Shown here one piece after another: positions 31,457 through 43,317 of a stretch of DNA of 64,000 nt (positions are counted from its first letter, which is position 1; every line of letters begins with the position of its first letter). The translations under genes and the position numbers were made by a program. Source of the stretch: Neoarius graeffei (Eukaryota; Chordata; Actinopteri; Siluriformes; Ariidae); contig NC_083570.1 in NCBI RefSeq assembly GCF_027579695.1, positions 100,142,963-100,206,962 on the forward strand, in the 5' to 3' direction. The notes beneath the pieces are model-generated. The model was not told the DNA's origin and did not search any database. It saw nothing but the letters and a program-made list of their open reading frames with translations.

Positions 31457-32349
31457 AGGCCCGGTCACACAGCGCTTTACGGCTTTATCACGGCCAAAAC
31501 CCGTCAAAAAGTGCTCTCCCGTGAAGCAGACGATATTGTTCGTGTTGATGTCGAAGTTAAGACGTGTTACAGTCGATATACAGACGTGACAGGACGCAGG
31601 GGAAAATCGGAACGGCGTCGGACGCGGCAAAAAGTTTTGGACTGCTCAAAACTTTAGACCGCGGACAACCACGGCCGGCACACGTGGTAAAGACGTGCAA
31701 CACACGTGAAAAACACGTGATAATCAGTGTCCCGGCCGTTATTAAAACTTGGGGAGACGTGGTAAGACGCGAAAGTTTGGCGGTCTATCACGGGCAGAGC
31801 ACGGTCATCGGACGGGTGTTACGCGTTGGTATCACGGGATATAGCGTGTGTTTAGCGCCTTATCACTGAGAAATGGATTTTTCCGCGTACATAGCACTGT
31901 CTAAGCCCGTTAAACGACGTCTCAAGCAAGTTCTAAATTCGATTGATCACTGTCTAATCACTTCTGCATCACTTCTGATTTGCGGCATGTAAATACCGTA
32001 ATTTTCTGAGACCTCGGCACTTGCAGTCTAGATGTCAAGGGGTGAACATGAACCCTCAACGCTGTGATGTCCTCATCTTAATGCTCCAGCACCAACAGAA
32101 CCAACTGATACAGGCTCAACATATCCTACCGCTTTTATATGCGCAGCAAGCCGCTCTTCCAACGACGCTGAGCCGCGGTTACCCGTGATTTGGCAGTGCT
32201 GCAGCAGTGAAACAGCCGCCGACGGCCATACCCCGTACAAAGCACGGCAAAGCCAAAATTGACCAAAAATTACCACTTACGACCACGTCCACCTGATTTT
32301 TGTATCTTTTTGTACGTGATATAGACGCGGAGTGCTGTGTGACCGGGCC
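31457..32349. mobile_element. TTAA-flanked DNA transposon (GGCCCGGTCACACAGC ends)
   Basis: Inverted ends GGCCCGGTCACACAGC; TTAA at 31453-31456 and 32350-32353. It lies inside LINE ORF2, where the coding context demands only one TTAA, which proves the target duplication. It is 893 bp with no transposase recognised. TTAA targets are used by Kolobok and piggyBac. The end AGGCCC fits Kolobok better, but the assignment is tentative. Confidence 0.88.
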
Positions 32350-35267
32350 TTAACTCTACATCCTTGACAAAGACCATCACTTTTACCTAATATCTGTAAT
32401 GTTGCATTAAGACCTGTGTGTCCCAGTCTTAATCTTGTATATGCTACCTCCTCATTTCTGTTAAATCCCATTGACGTTATTCTTTCCCCCCATACCTGAC
32501 TCTGCATATTAAAGTATTGTCTACCTTTGGGTTCTGTTTCCCACTCTTTTTGCCATCTTTTCATAATCTCTGTTTTAATTAAAGCTTTAGCTTCTCCTTT
32601 TCCCAGTGGAATATGAATGTCTATCTGTTCTTTATCAATGGATTCTTTGGCTATGTGGTCTGCTATTTCATTGCCTTTAATTCCTATATGGGCTGGTATC
32701 CAACAAAACTCAATAGTAAGTCCCATATTCCTTATGTGAGCTAAGAGATGTTTAACTTCAATTACTAAGTCTTCCCTTGTTGAGTTACCTGATAAAAAAC
32801 TTTGTAAAACTGACATTGAATCTGTACATATAACTGACTTGAGTGGTTTGATTTCTTCAATCCATCTTAATGCAGAAAGAATTCTAGCCATTTCAATTGA
32901 GTAAACTGATAGGAAATTATTCAGTCTATAGCCATATGTTTTTTTGAATTCTGGAATATAAATTCCAATGCTACATTTACCACTTAATACATCTTTTGAT
33001 CCATCAGTATAAATTTGGAGATATCCATAGAATGAAGAAGTCAAGTATTGTTTGCAAAATAATGCAAAACTCTTTTGATTTGGATAATCTTTCTTTGCCT
33101 CTAGCAGTTCTATATTAACCTCAGGGGTAGGCAGAATCCATGGAGAGACACCACTTAAAGCTAATGCAGGGCTGTATGTTAATTCCTTCAAACCATACTG
33201 GTTTGCAGTATTGTCAATGTTCCACCCAAACCCATTATGCTTCTTGTAATATTCCCAGCAATCTTTAAGTACTGATATGGCTGGATTGTTAATACTGCTC
33301 TGCAGTCTGACCCAATACATTAAAGAAAGCTTGTTAAACCTTAAATTAAGTGGGGTTTCCTCTGACACCACCAGAAGAGCACATGCAAGAGTTGTTTTAA
33401 TAGCACCCAAAGCTATTCTAATGGCCTTTAATTGTATTCTTTCCAGCTTCAGAAGGGATGTTTTACAAGCTGAGCTATATGTAATACAACCATAATCAAT
33501 AGCTGATCTTATCAATGCTTTATAAATATTCAGCAAAGATTGTCTGTCTGTTCCCCAGGAAAGACCAGATATCATCCTCATCAAGTTCAGTACCTTTTTG
33601 CATTTAGTTTCAACATGTTCAATATGAAGTTTCCATGTCAGTTTACTATCCAACCACATACCTAGATATTTAAATGCATTCCCCATTTCAATAATATGAT
33701 TATAGAGCATTACTTTAAAATTTTCTGGAACTTTCTTTCTTGTAAAGTATGTGACTTGAGATTTTTGAACAGAGAACTTAAAACCCCAATCTATCCCCCA
33801 TTGTTCTAGGATGTGTATGTCCTTCTGGATTGATTCAGTTATGTGCGATATGTTACGTCCTCTTTTCCATATAACAGCATCATCTGCATATAGTAAACCT
33901 TCATTCATTTCACCCAATTTCTCAAAAATATCATTAATCATAATGTTAAAAAATATTGGACTAATGACACTCCCTTGGGGTATTCCATTTTCAACAGTAA
34001 ATTCTTCTGAAACAGCTTCACCCACTCTGACCCTTAAGGTAAGTTGAGAAAGAAAGTCTAATATGTAGTTGTACATCTTCCCATTAATTCCCAATTTTCC
34101 TAATTTTATTAATAATCCTTCCCTCCACATGGTATCATAAGCTTTCTCCATATCTAGAAAGACTGTTACCATAGCCTCCTTCATAACCAATGCTTTTTCA
34201 ATTTCATTAGTAAGTTTGATTAATGCATCAGTTGTTGATTTCTGTTTCCTGAATCCAGTTTGATAGCTGTGAAGTGAACGATTATATTCTAAATAGTAAT
34301 TTAATCTTGACACAATCATTTTCTCCATCAGTTTCCCTAAATGTGAGGTGAGAGCTATTGGTCTATAATTCCCTGGGTTGCTTGGGTCCTTTCCGGGCTT
34401 ATTAAATGGGAGGAATGTAGATCTTTTCCATACATTTGGTAGTTTACCCTCATTCCATACTTTATTAAATAGATTAAGAATCATTTGTAGAACTGCATCA
34501 GGTAATTGCCTAAACATAGCATAACATAAGTAATCACTGCCTGGAGCAGAATATGCAGTGTTATTTAAAGCAATTTTTAATTCTGATATATTAAATTCAG
34601 CATCCATGCTGGATATGTTTGGTTCCTTCATGACTAGAGTATCTTTATTTACTTCCAAGACTTCTTTTTTCCTTTTCTTAAAACATTCTTCCAGATGGTT
34701 ACCTTTATGGATATCTGCAAAGGTTTTACCTAAAAGGTTCGCTTTATCAGAATCAGCAACATATTGATTATCACCTTCCATTAGCACAGGGATATGTGAT
34801 GGTTTATATCTTCCGGTCATCTTTTTAATCATCATCCATACTTGGTTTATTGTAGTTTCTCTACCTATTGTTGAACAAAACTGCCTCCAGGATTCTCTTT
34901 TTGCTTCTTTAATAACTTTCCTGGCTATGGCTCTTTTCTTTTGATAATTCAAAAGATTATCAGATGTTAATGTTTTACACAGGATTTTAAAAGCTTTATT
35001 TCGTTCTTTAATTGCTTCAGTACATTTATCATCCCACCATGGTACATTTCTTTTATTCTTTTTACCTTCACTAATTGGAATACTTTGGCTTGCTGCAAAG
35101 TATATAAGAGAGCTTATGCTACTATTCATATAATTCACGTTTTGATCAACTTCTGGTATCACTGAAAGCATATCTTCAGAGATTTCTTTAAACTCATCCC
35201 AATTAGCTTTGCTAAACACCCATTTGTGATGTATATACTTTGGATCAATCTTAAACTCCATATCCAT
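32350..35267 (-). CDS. LINE ORF2: reverse transcriptase plus RNase H (I clade)
   Basis: About 973 open codons without a stop, an unusually well preserved copy. In the numbering of this frame, reverse transcriptase spans about 270-545: FLDMEKAYD (Asp372), NGIPQGSVISP (427-438) and the YADD catalytic box (460-463). RNase H spans about 750-880: YTDGS (Asp754), IEMARI (Glu792), CTDSMS (Asp816) and IPAHIGIKGNEIADHIAK (His860, Asp870). RNase H removes the RNA strand after target-primed reverse transcription. The N-terminal SDHFPI, just upstream, closes the endonuclease. The frame ends at the TTAA insertion and is fused to 24 codons of transposon sequence (to 32277). A frameshift near 35345 separates it from the first part of ORF2. 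Confidence 0.93.
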
Positions 35268-35350
35268 TTTGCACCATATTGGAAAATGATCACTTCCAAT
35301 ATTAGTTGATTGATCTACATCCCACCTACATCTACAGTATAAGCAATTTT

Positions 35351-35920
35351 TCAGTCAACTAAGGTTAAATCAATGCAAGATGTCTCATTCTTATAAATAT
35401 TGATCCTAGTACCAGAACCATTATTTAAACAAACTAACATTCTGTCATTGGCCATTTCTTCAACTGCTAAGCCAATCATGTCTGTATGTTTACTACCCCA
35501 TAAGCTGTTGTGGGCATTAAAGTCACCACACCATATTTCAGGATGTTTTTTCTCAAAGATATTGTTTAGCATGTCAGTTGTTAAACTTTTACATGGGTTA
35601 TAATAGTTAACAACACTATATATTTCCTTAGGCCCATTAAATATTTCTGTGATAATACATTCATGTTCTTTATCTATATTAATACGTCTGTAAGGAATCC
35701 CATCTTTTATGAATGTCGTACATCCACCACCTCTCTCATTACTTCTATCAAATCTAATGCCTTTAAAGCCTTTGATGATAAAATCTAGGTGTGGTTTCAA
35801 CCATGTCTCCTGAATACATATTATATCAGGTTTATCTGTCAAATTTTGAATGTAACTTTTGAATTCTTGTCCATTAGCTAATAAACTCCTTGCATTCCAT
35901 TGTAAAATGAAAAGAACCAT
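35351..35920 (-). pseudogene. LINE ORF2 N-terminus: APE endonuclease
   Basis: ATG at 35920; 189 codons before a stop created by a frameshift. Endonuclease motifs: QWNARSL (Asn), IQETWL (catalytic Glu), GGGCTTFIKDGI, and WCGDFNAHNSLWG (Asp/Asn). The final SDH motif lies past the shift at about 35295 (GSDHFPIWC). It nicks target DNA to prime reverse transcription. The ATG follows the ORF1 TGA after only seven bases, the tight coupling usual in I-clade elements. Confidence 0.9.
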
Positions 35921-35927
35921 AATTCAT

Positions 35928-36576
35928 TCAACTACCTTGAGTCTGTCCATATTTAAGATTTATCATTTCATGAATTACATCAGCTTTACTCACAGGCCCC
36001 AAAAAATCATTGGCAATGTCAACAATTGATTTAATCCTGTCACTTTTCCTTGAGTGTTGTAGTGCTGTGTTCATCACTGTGCAAATAAACGCAATGAATT
36101 CATTCTTATCCACAAGTATTGTTTCTTTTGTGATTTTTGTTTTGCATTCACACTTACATGTAACTGAAGCTGGAATAGGCCTAGGCCTGTTAACATGTTG
36201 AGGATTCCCTTCTAATTGAACTCTGTTTCTCAGTCTTAGCGTGTTATCAAACTGGCTCCAAGTGGATTGTTCTGGTGAAGTAGGAACACTAGTAACTCTC
36301 TTATCCTTCTTAACTATCTTAATGGCATCTGCATAAGAAGTCTTGTATGTAACTCTGTATTTCTTTGGCCTCCTTTTGCTTCTCACAACCACCATATGCA
36401 GCACTGTGTGGCCCTCCACAATTGCAACACTTTAATACAGTTTCCCCACACTGACCATATTCGTGTTCACCACCACATTTTGCACATCTTATTTTACCTC
36501 TACATTGCCCTGCCACATGACCAAATCTTTGGCATTTAAAACACCGCAATGGAGGTGGAATGTATTCACGGACCAT
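35928..36576 (-). pseudogene. LINE ORF1 C-terminal half with zinc knuckles
   Basis: Begins MVREYIPPPLRCFKCQRFGH next to the pogo-like insertion. Three knuckles follow: CFKCQRFGHVAGQC (C-x2-C-x4-H-x4-C), CAKCGGEHEYGQC and CCNCGGPHSAAYGGC. A frame change near 36358 joins this to YRVTYKTSYADAIKI and onward to the TGA at 35928-35930. ORF1 is a gag-like RNA-binding chaperone that coats LINE RNA. The tail is Asn/Lys-rich and ends GQTQGS. Confidence 0.85.
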
Positions 36577-36957
36577 GTAAATCCTCTAATATAGGCTGGG
36601 GCCTTTATTTCACTCAAGTGCATCTTGGTCCAGGCCATTATTGGAAGGAGGCCAGAATTAGAGGCAGGCCTCTATTTCTATTTGAGCAAAACAGACTACC
36701 AGTGGAATGAATAAAAACGAGATTTTGTGTCTATTTGAACCTATAAAATAGGTTCATTTATTGAAAAAGTACAGTTACCATAACGGTATACAGAGCATTA
36801 TCAACAAATATCGGTAATTCAGATATCCTTTCCAGCAGCTGCAATTTTTCTGCACGGCAATACGAAAAAAAAAAGACAACACAGGCTGCAATCTTGGCCA
36901 AACCGACTTTGGGGCGCCTGCAGGGTTGAACTGTAAGGTACGCACTAGCGGTGTAAT

Positions 36958-36991
36958 CCCCCCCCCCCCCCCCCCCAAAAAAAAAAAAAAA
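36958..36991. repeat. C19-A15 homopolymer block
   Basis: Nineteen C followed directly by fifteen A, a likely site of length variation and sequencing error. Confidence 0.9.
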
Positions 36992-37493
36992 CCGCTTGCG
37001 TGCTGCAGTTTCTATGAAGAGTCGATCTATAGGCTTATACACAAAACAACGATAGAACTTTAACTTGAAATTGAACAATAGCCTTCCATGAACACAGGCT
37101 GATATTTGAACAACGTATGTGAACTACACACGACAATAAACAATAAACTCTTTATAGCCTCGATTAGAATCTAGTGAACTTGCTCAGCACTACCGCACGC
37201 ACGACTCTGACACACACTGTAGCGCAACGTGGGGTACACAGACTCGCTGAAAAACTCCTCGGGTATTTTTCTGAGTTTACCGAAAATCAGAGTAGAAGGA
37301 GCCACCCACCCTCTGTCTGGTTTGAAGCGGTTCTGTAGGACATTGAGCTTTACAGAGTCCGGTGCACATTTTAAGGCATCTGGTTGAAGTTTACCTATGT
37401 CTGATAAATCTGATGTCAGTGATCGCGGGCTGACTCGTGGCTCATTAGTAAAGCTATCTGATGGCTCATTTGTCAGCAAGGTGGAGCAACCAT

Positions 37494-37790
37494 CTACTTC
37501 TGATCGTAAGGGACATGGGGAGATGTAGGTGTTCTTATATGAAATTCACTGGATGTATGGCTAGTTTCAAACTCAGAGGTAGATGAAGGCAATTCCCTCA
37601 AAGGAACTGAGCTCGCATCCAGCTGCAGCGCACTGCTGCTCGGTTGCGGAGGAGTGGAAGCTGCCGGTGCCGTGTTACTAGCTGATACTGGAGAGGACTG
37701 GCAAGCAGATGACACCCTGGGATCACTGCTTTTGGACTTTTTCGTAAAAGTCTGAAACAAGCTCGTTTGTTTCAGGGTTCGTTTACTCAT
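37494..37790 (-). CDS. Unrecognised ORF of the pogo-like element (MSKRTLKQTSLFQTF...)
   Basis: ATG at 37790, TAG at 37494-37496, 98 codons. MSKRTLKQTSLFQTFTKKSK resembles the basic 'SLF..F' start of several fish transposase families. The rest (SSACQSSPVSASNTAPAAST, then LPSSTSEFETSHTSSEF) is low-complexity Ser/Thr/Pro. A further open stretch at 37479-37171 (KLNVLQNRFKPDRGWV) may be the next coding piece. No catalytic triad was seen. Probably a non-autonomous remnant. Confidence 0.4.
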   Translation of the reverse strand: MSKRTLKQTSLFQTFTKKSKSSDPRVSSACQSSPVSASNTAPAASTPPQPSSSALQLDASSVPLRELPSSTSEFETSHTSSEFHIRTPTSPHVPYDQK

Positions 37791-37977
37791 TTTTGACTCG
37801 CTTCTCAATAAATTCTCGCACAAGCTCTGACTACTGACGATTGTCTGTCTCCGTTTCTCAAAACTGGAGAGAATCTCAGTGGTGCAAGAAAAGTATATCT
37901 GCATTGACCAATGAGCTTTCTTGGTCACGCACACCCCGCCCACTCCTGAAGCACACAAATGCGCCGGCACACACACG

Positions 37978-38003
<26 letters not shown>
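37978..38003. repeat. (TC)n microsatellite
   Basis: Thirteen TC units, uninterrupted. Confidence 0.95.
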
Positions 38004-38008
<5 letters not shown>

Positions 38009-38300
38009 ATGTTGCATTGCCAAAGCATTCAGGTAACAATTATAATTAAAAAAAAAAAACATCTCTCTCCCCAAGGTACGCCTAGTGCGTACAGCCATAC
38101 GCCTGGCGGCGCCACTGATCACAATTGTCTTTCAGATCGGAACGATTGTGTAAGGCCACTATGATCTCAGAAACATCGTTGGTTATAGCCCCGGCCTGTA
38201 TTAGAGTCCGGCCATTATTTACCTCCTCCGACAGCGAGACCGGCCAATATTAGAGTCCCGGCCAGTAATGGAATACAGGCCAGTATTAGAGGATTTACTG

Positions 38301-38664
38301 TATATCCCATCTGAACTCTAGTCGGCAAGTCTTTACTGAAGCTTAATAAAATTGATGTACTTTCAGTTTTTTCTTTTCCCTTGGTCAGGCGTTTAGCATC
38401 AGTTATTGCATACCGAGCCAGATTCTCCTTGATCTCTTCCATTAAGACTGATGTTGGTATTCCTGTTATGACACCTCTAGCTTTAGATGCTGCCCCTGGA
38501 ATACGTGAGGTAATTTTAAGTTTGTTAAGTGACTCTTTCATCAGGATGCTATTTCGCTGCTTTTCAGTCTTAGCAAAAATCAAAAGCCTCCCATTTCCCA
38601 TGAATCTGGCGTGAGTTATCTTTCCTATTTCTCTCTCAATTGCTTTAGTAATGTGGATGGGATG
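38301..38664 (-). pseudogene. LINE ORF1 N-terminal half, 5'-truncated
   Basis: Open frame IHITKAIEREIGKITHARF, MGNGRLLIFAKTEKQRN, GIPTSVLMEEIKENLARYAI, LPTRVQMGY, ending at the transposon at 38300. This is the RNA-recognition-like part of I-clade ORF1. The true start lies upstream and was lost at the truncation point (about 38664), where array unit T2 begins again. Confidence 0.82.
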
Positions 38665-39558
38665 TCATAGCTGACTATCTTACAAGTCACCCAGGCAGGG
38701 TATTGGGTAAAGTTTTCAACTAGCAATGATCACGCCTCGGATAAACCTCATAAGCTATGATATCGCCTCTGCACAAGAATAAAAACCGCAGCCCCAACGA
38801 CACATGCCCACATTCACAAAGGGCCCGTTACAGGATGGTAAGTCCAAATACAGCACTCAGGGGGCGGGGTTTCAATTCCTCATGTAACAACTGATCCTTC
38901 TGGCTGTTTGATTGAGAACAACTTGTTCAAGAAATTGTTAACAAAAATATTTGAAGTAAGCTACATGAAACTAAATTCAAAAACAGGCTTCCAATACTGC
39001 AGTGCCAAGAAAAAGGGGCGGGGTCAAATACCACAGCTGGATGTCTGTGAGACAGGTCATATTCATTTCCACACGCTTATTAAACTCTCTAGAAACCCTG
39101 GTTGTAAAACACTTCAATCACACCGTAATGTTTTCTTTAGTAACAATCCACATTTGTGACGACAGACCGTTTTTCAACAATTTAGGAACTGAAACTCATT
39201 TGGTACCTGAACCAAAGAAAAAGGGCGGGGTCAAATATGATAATTTGATGTCTGAAACCAATCAGCATTTATTTCTATGCCCTTATTAAGTGAAACGAAC
39301 TGGAAAAGCTTTTTATCAAGCAAGAACTACCATATTGTGGGTTTTTTTTTAGCTTGCTTGATTTTTCAGTGAGAGTACTCTAAGATTTGACCTTATCCAT
39401 TATTGTTTGTCTGTAGAGATCACCAAAAATTGCCACAACTGACTATTTTTCAAGTCACCCAGACAGGGTATTGAGTAAAACTTTCAATTAGTAACAATCA
39501 TTTCTCACATAAACCTCACAAGCTATGACGTTGCCTCTATACAAGAATAAAGATATAA

Positions 39559-39846
39559 ACAGTTAGCACTGTTGTCTCGCAGTAAAAAGGTTCTGGATTT
39601 GTTGGTCCAAAGGGTTTTTCTGTGTGAAGTTTATATATTCTTCCTGTCTGTGTAGGGTTTTCTCTGGGTGTTCTATTTTCCCCTACAGTCCAAAGTCATG
39701 TGGTTAGATTAACGTGGGACAGCCTTGGGCTGAAATGTCCTTGAGTAATGTATCTAATCTCTGGATGTGTGTGTTCACTGCTTCAGATGGGTTAAATGCA
39801 GAGGATGAATTTCACTATGATTGAAGTGTGCATGTGACGAAGGCTT
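39559..39846 (+). mobile_element. SINE-B (T2), joined to half a hairpin
   Basis: Same element as at 26852, but its left flank is the left arm of the hairpin, so about 280 bp present in T1, T3 and T4 are missing here. Confidence 0.78.
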
Positions 39847-41739
39847 TTTCTGCTTAAATAGAGGTATTGATTTTGGCCTTGTTTTAAGATCATGTCTCGA
39901 GAGCATTTCTGTCTAAGTTTTTTTTTCTCTCTTGCAGGGAAAAAATTCTACTTTTTGAGTTTTGGTTCATGAACACAACACTTTAATTTAATTTGTAAAT
40001 TTCTCATAAACCAACTGGCTGTGGCTTTGTTCGGTTGTTTTTTAACCGGAATTGGAAATACAATTTAGAATAATGTTCTAAGGGATAAGGGGCGGGGTCA
40101 AATATAACAGAGATGAGTCTGAAACCAATCAGCATTAATTTCACCTCCTTTATTACATGATCTGGAAAAAGCGTTTGGATAACATGAATCATTCAAATAA
40201 CCCTTAGAAAATTTTTCTAAATTAATGTGCTTCTAATGCCCATTAAAAAAACTAACAGCCAGATGGTTTACAACAGAAACTTACAAGTCAAATTGCTCTG
40301 TTAAAAAACCCAAATCCAAGAAGCAGAACTCTTACACCCCCAGAGAAAAAAAAAATTGGACAAAACACTCTTGATATTAAAACAAAACCAAATTCACTAT
40401 TTAATCTACTGCTCAACATCAGTTTAAAGGTCTCTTCAGAAACTCTCAAAAATTGCCACAGCTAATTATTTTTCAAGTCATCCAGGCAGAAAATTAGGTA
40501 AAGTTTTTAACTAGCAATCATCACACCTCAGATAAATGTCATAAACTATGACATTATCTCTACGCAAGAATAAAGATCACAGCCCCAACGACACATGCCC
40601 ACATTCACAAAGGCCCCGATCCAGGATGGTAAGTCCAAATACAGCACTCAGGGGGTGGGGTTTCTTCTACAGGTCCATTAAAAGGGGCGGGGTCAAACAC
40701 CACAGCTGGATGTCTTTGGCACAGGTAATATTCATTTCCATGTGCTTATTAAACTCTCTAGAAACCCTGGTTGTAAAACACTTCAATCACTCAGTGAAAT
40801 TATCTTTAATAATAATCCACATTTGTGACAACATTACGTTTTTCAACAATTTAGCAACTGAATCTCATTAGGTACCCAGTATGAGCAAAGCTTCAATCCC
40901 ACCTCTGGAGAAACCGAAGCACAGGGTCGAGTATAACAGGATGAGTCTGAAACTAATCACCATTCATTACACCACCCTTATTAAATGAGTTGGAAAAGCT
41001 GTTTCTATTTATGCATCTCAAAACATCAGGCTATTGTGCAAAAAAGTATTTTTTTCATAAGTGAATTCCAAAGAGTAAACTTTGTATAGTCACCACATGT
41101 GAAGTGAAATATTTCAAGTCTAAATATTTCAATCATACACAAACGTGTATTACTACTAAGGATAACTTTACGGTGTGATTGAAGTGTTTTACAACCAGGG
41201 TTTCTAGAGAGTTTAATAAGCGTGTGGAAATGAATATGGCCTGTGCCAAAGACATCCAGCTGTGGTATTTGACCCCGCCCCTTTTTCTTGGCACTGCAGT
41301 ATTGGAAGCCTGTTTTTGAATTTAGTTTCATGTAGCTTACTTCAAATATTTTTGTTAACAATTTTTTGAACAAGTTGTTCTCAATCAAACAGCCAGAAGG
41401 ATCAGTTGTTACATGAGGAATTGAAACCCCGCCCCCTGAGTGCTGTATTTGGACTTACCATCCTGTAACGGGCCCTTTGTGAATGTGGGCATGTGTCGTT
41501 GGGGCTATGGTCTTTATTCTTGCGCAGAGGCAATATCATAGCTTATGAGGTTTATCCGAGGCGTGATCATTGCTAGTTGAAAACTTTACCCAATACCCTG
41601 CCTGGTTGACTTGAAAAATAACCAGCTATGGCAATTTTTGGTGGTCTCTAAGGAGACTTTTAAACTAATGTTAAAAATAGATTTGATTCTGTTATGCAAT
41701 TTGTTTTGGGTGTTATTGGGGTTGTAATTAATGCCCATG

Positions 41740-41850
41740 AGATATCAGATAGAACTTTATTAGTCCCTTTGGGAGAGTTTTCTCAGGGAAATTAAGTTTC
41801 CAGTAGCCTCATTACAGCATAACAGAGAATAAAAAGTCAATAAAAAGCTT
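41740..41850 (-). mobile_element. Inverted fragment of LINE 3' end
   Basis: The complement of 43200-43317 (polyadenylation region and tail). It is joined at about 41850 to the complement of 46080-46140, recording an internal inversion in T2. Confidence 0.7.
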
Positions 41851-42715
41851 CAAAGTGACTATACAAAGTTTACTCTTTGGAATTCAATTATGAAAAAAAA
41901 ATACTTTTTTCCATGAGATCCTGATGTTTTGAGATGCATAAATAGAAACAGCTTTTCCAACTCATTTAATAAGGGTGGTGTAATAAATGGTGATTAGTTT
42001 CAGACTCATCCTGTTATACTCGACCCTGTGTGTCATTGGGGCTGTGATTTTTATCCATGTGCAGAGGCAATATCATAGCTTATGAGGTTTATCTGAGGCG
42101 TGATCATTGCTAGTTGAAAACTTTACTCAATACCCTGCCTGGATGGTTTGAAAAATAGCTAGCTGTGGCAATTTCTGAAGGTCTCTGAGGAGATTCTTAA
42201 ACTGGTGTTAAAAGTAGATTAGGTGTGAATGGAAAACTTGCCTTGCAGATTCTGCATTGAGAGTATTTTTATCAGTGTGTGGCTGTTTTTTTTTTTGGAG
42301 TGAGAAGTTGTTCTGCTTCTTGATTTTGGCCCATGAATGCAACACTTGGATTTGTAAATTTCTCATAAACCATCTGATTATGGTGTTTTGTTTTTTAATG
42401 AGGATTAGAAACATTAATTTAGAATAATTTTCTAAGAGATATTTGAATGATGCATGTTATCCAAACACCTTTTCTAGATCATAACAAAGGAGGTGAAATT
42501 AATGCTAAGTGGTTTCAGACTCATCCCCATTATATTTGACCCCGCCCCTTTTCTTCCCACCAGAAGTGAGTGAAACTTTCCTCATCATAGCTTGGTTCAA
42601 AATAATATGGAAAAGCTGTTTGGATAAAATATAACACTGATTAACATTCCCCTTTGACTTAATCTAACATTCATTCTTAACTCCAGTTAAAACAACCTAA
42701 AAACACCACAGCAAA

Positions 42716-43317
42716 GTGTTTTACTAATCAGTCTGTGGTCACCAGTGCTCTGTTTCACACCATGGTGTGCTGGGGGGCAGCACATCCAAGAAGGACACAT
42801 CCAGGCTGGATAAACCGATCAGGCGGGCCGGCTCTGCGGCCTGCGTGAAGCTGGACTCTCTGGTGACGGTGGCAGAGAAGAGGTCCATGGACAAACTATT
42901 GAACATTATGGACGATGCCAGTCACCCTCTGCACACCATCATCAGCAACCAGAGGAGCCTGTTCAGTGACAGAATGCTCCTTCCCAAGTGCAGGACGAAC
43001 AGACTCAAAAACTCCTTTGTCCCTCACGCCATCAGACTGTACAACTCCTGTCTGGAGGGGAGGATGGGAAGGAGCAGTAGCCTAGTCTAACAATAAGCAA
43101 TACCGGACAACATGCAATATCTCTCCTGCTGCCTTCCCCTTCTTCTCTTCCCTACATCTTATTCTTTTCCTATTTGTATATGTAAATAATTTAATTTATC
43201 TAGAAGCTTTTTATTGACTTTCTATTCTCTGTTATCCCGTAATGAGGCTGCTGGAACCTTAACTTCCCTGAGAAAACTCTCCCAAAGGGACTAATAAAGT
43301 TCTTTCTGATATCTCAT
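42716..43317 (+). pseudogene. Jockey-superfamily LINE (Rex1/L2-like) 3' end, T3 copy
   Basis: Encodes the same C-terminal peptide as the T1 copy (SRLDKPIRRAGSAA, LDSLVTVAEKRSMDKLL, SNQRSLFSDRMLLPKCR, LYNSCLEGR). It lacks a few codons near the end ('RRNNKRTEDG' of T1). The tail is AATAAAGTTCTTTCTGAT. Shared flanks show it was copied with the array. Confidence 0.82.

Larger units (their letters stand above)
36577..38300. mobile_element. TA-target DNA transposon (pogo-like ends) inside LINE ORF1
   Basis: Right end CAGTAAATCCTCTAATAC (inverted, to 38300) and left end GTAAATCCTCTAATA (from 36577, three bases short). Subterminal GGCC...ATTAGAG repeats lie at both ends. Removing it joins 'MGY' and 'MVREY' of ORF1 in frame at a single TA, so the target was TA, as for pogo/Tigger. 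It holds a Ser/Thr/Pro-rich ORF (37494-37790), a C19A15 tract and a (TC)n run. Superfamily is by ends and target only. Confidence 0.7.
31148..38664 (-). mobile_element. I-clade (Nimb-like) LINE, 5'-truncated, two nested transposons
   Basis: Minus-strand element with ORF1 (zinc knuckles), ORF2 (APE endonuclease, reverse transcriptase, RNase H) and a 3' end 'GTAGGTGGCGGTATACACAG', then 'TCTGCCATTAA' and (GAA)n at 31148. An RNase H domain after the reverse transcriptase places it in the I group. The 5' end is cut within ORF1. DNA transposons interrupt it at 31457-32349 and 36577-38300. No target duplication was found; compared with T1 it replaces about 1.2 kb of the unit (24460-25680). Confidence 0.9.
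28475..42597 (+). repeat. Array copy T2 (forward then reverse arm), heavily invaded
   Basis: 28475-29027 continues at 30812-31147 and then, after the LINE, at 38665-41000 as forward unit. From about 41025 to 42597 it is reverse unit (41026-41388 matches the complement of the forward core). At 42597 the reverse arm breaks off at 'CATAGCTTGGTTCA', where T3 would read on, and forward sequence of the kind at 24848 starts. GC boxes are at about 28692, 38870, 39015, 39224, 40089 and 40685. Confidence 0.78.
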
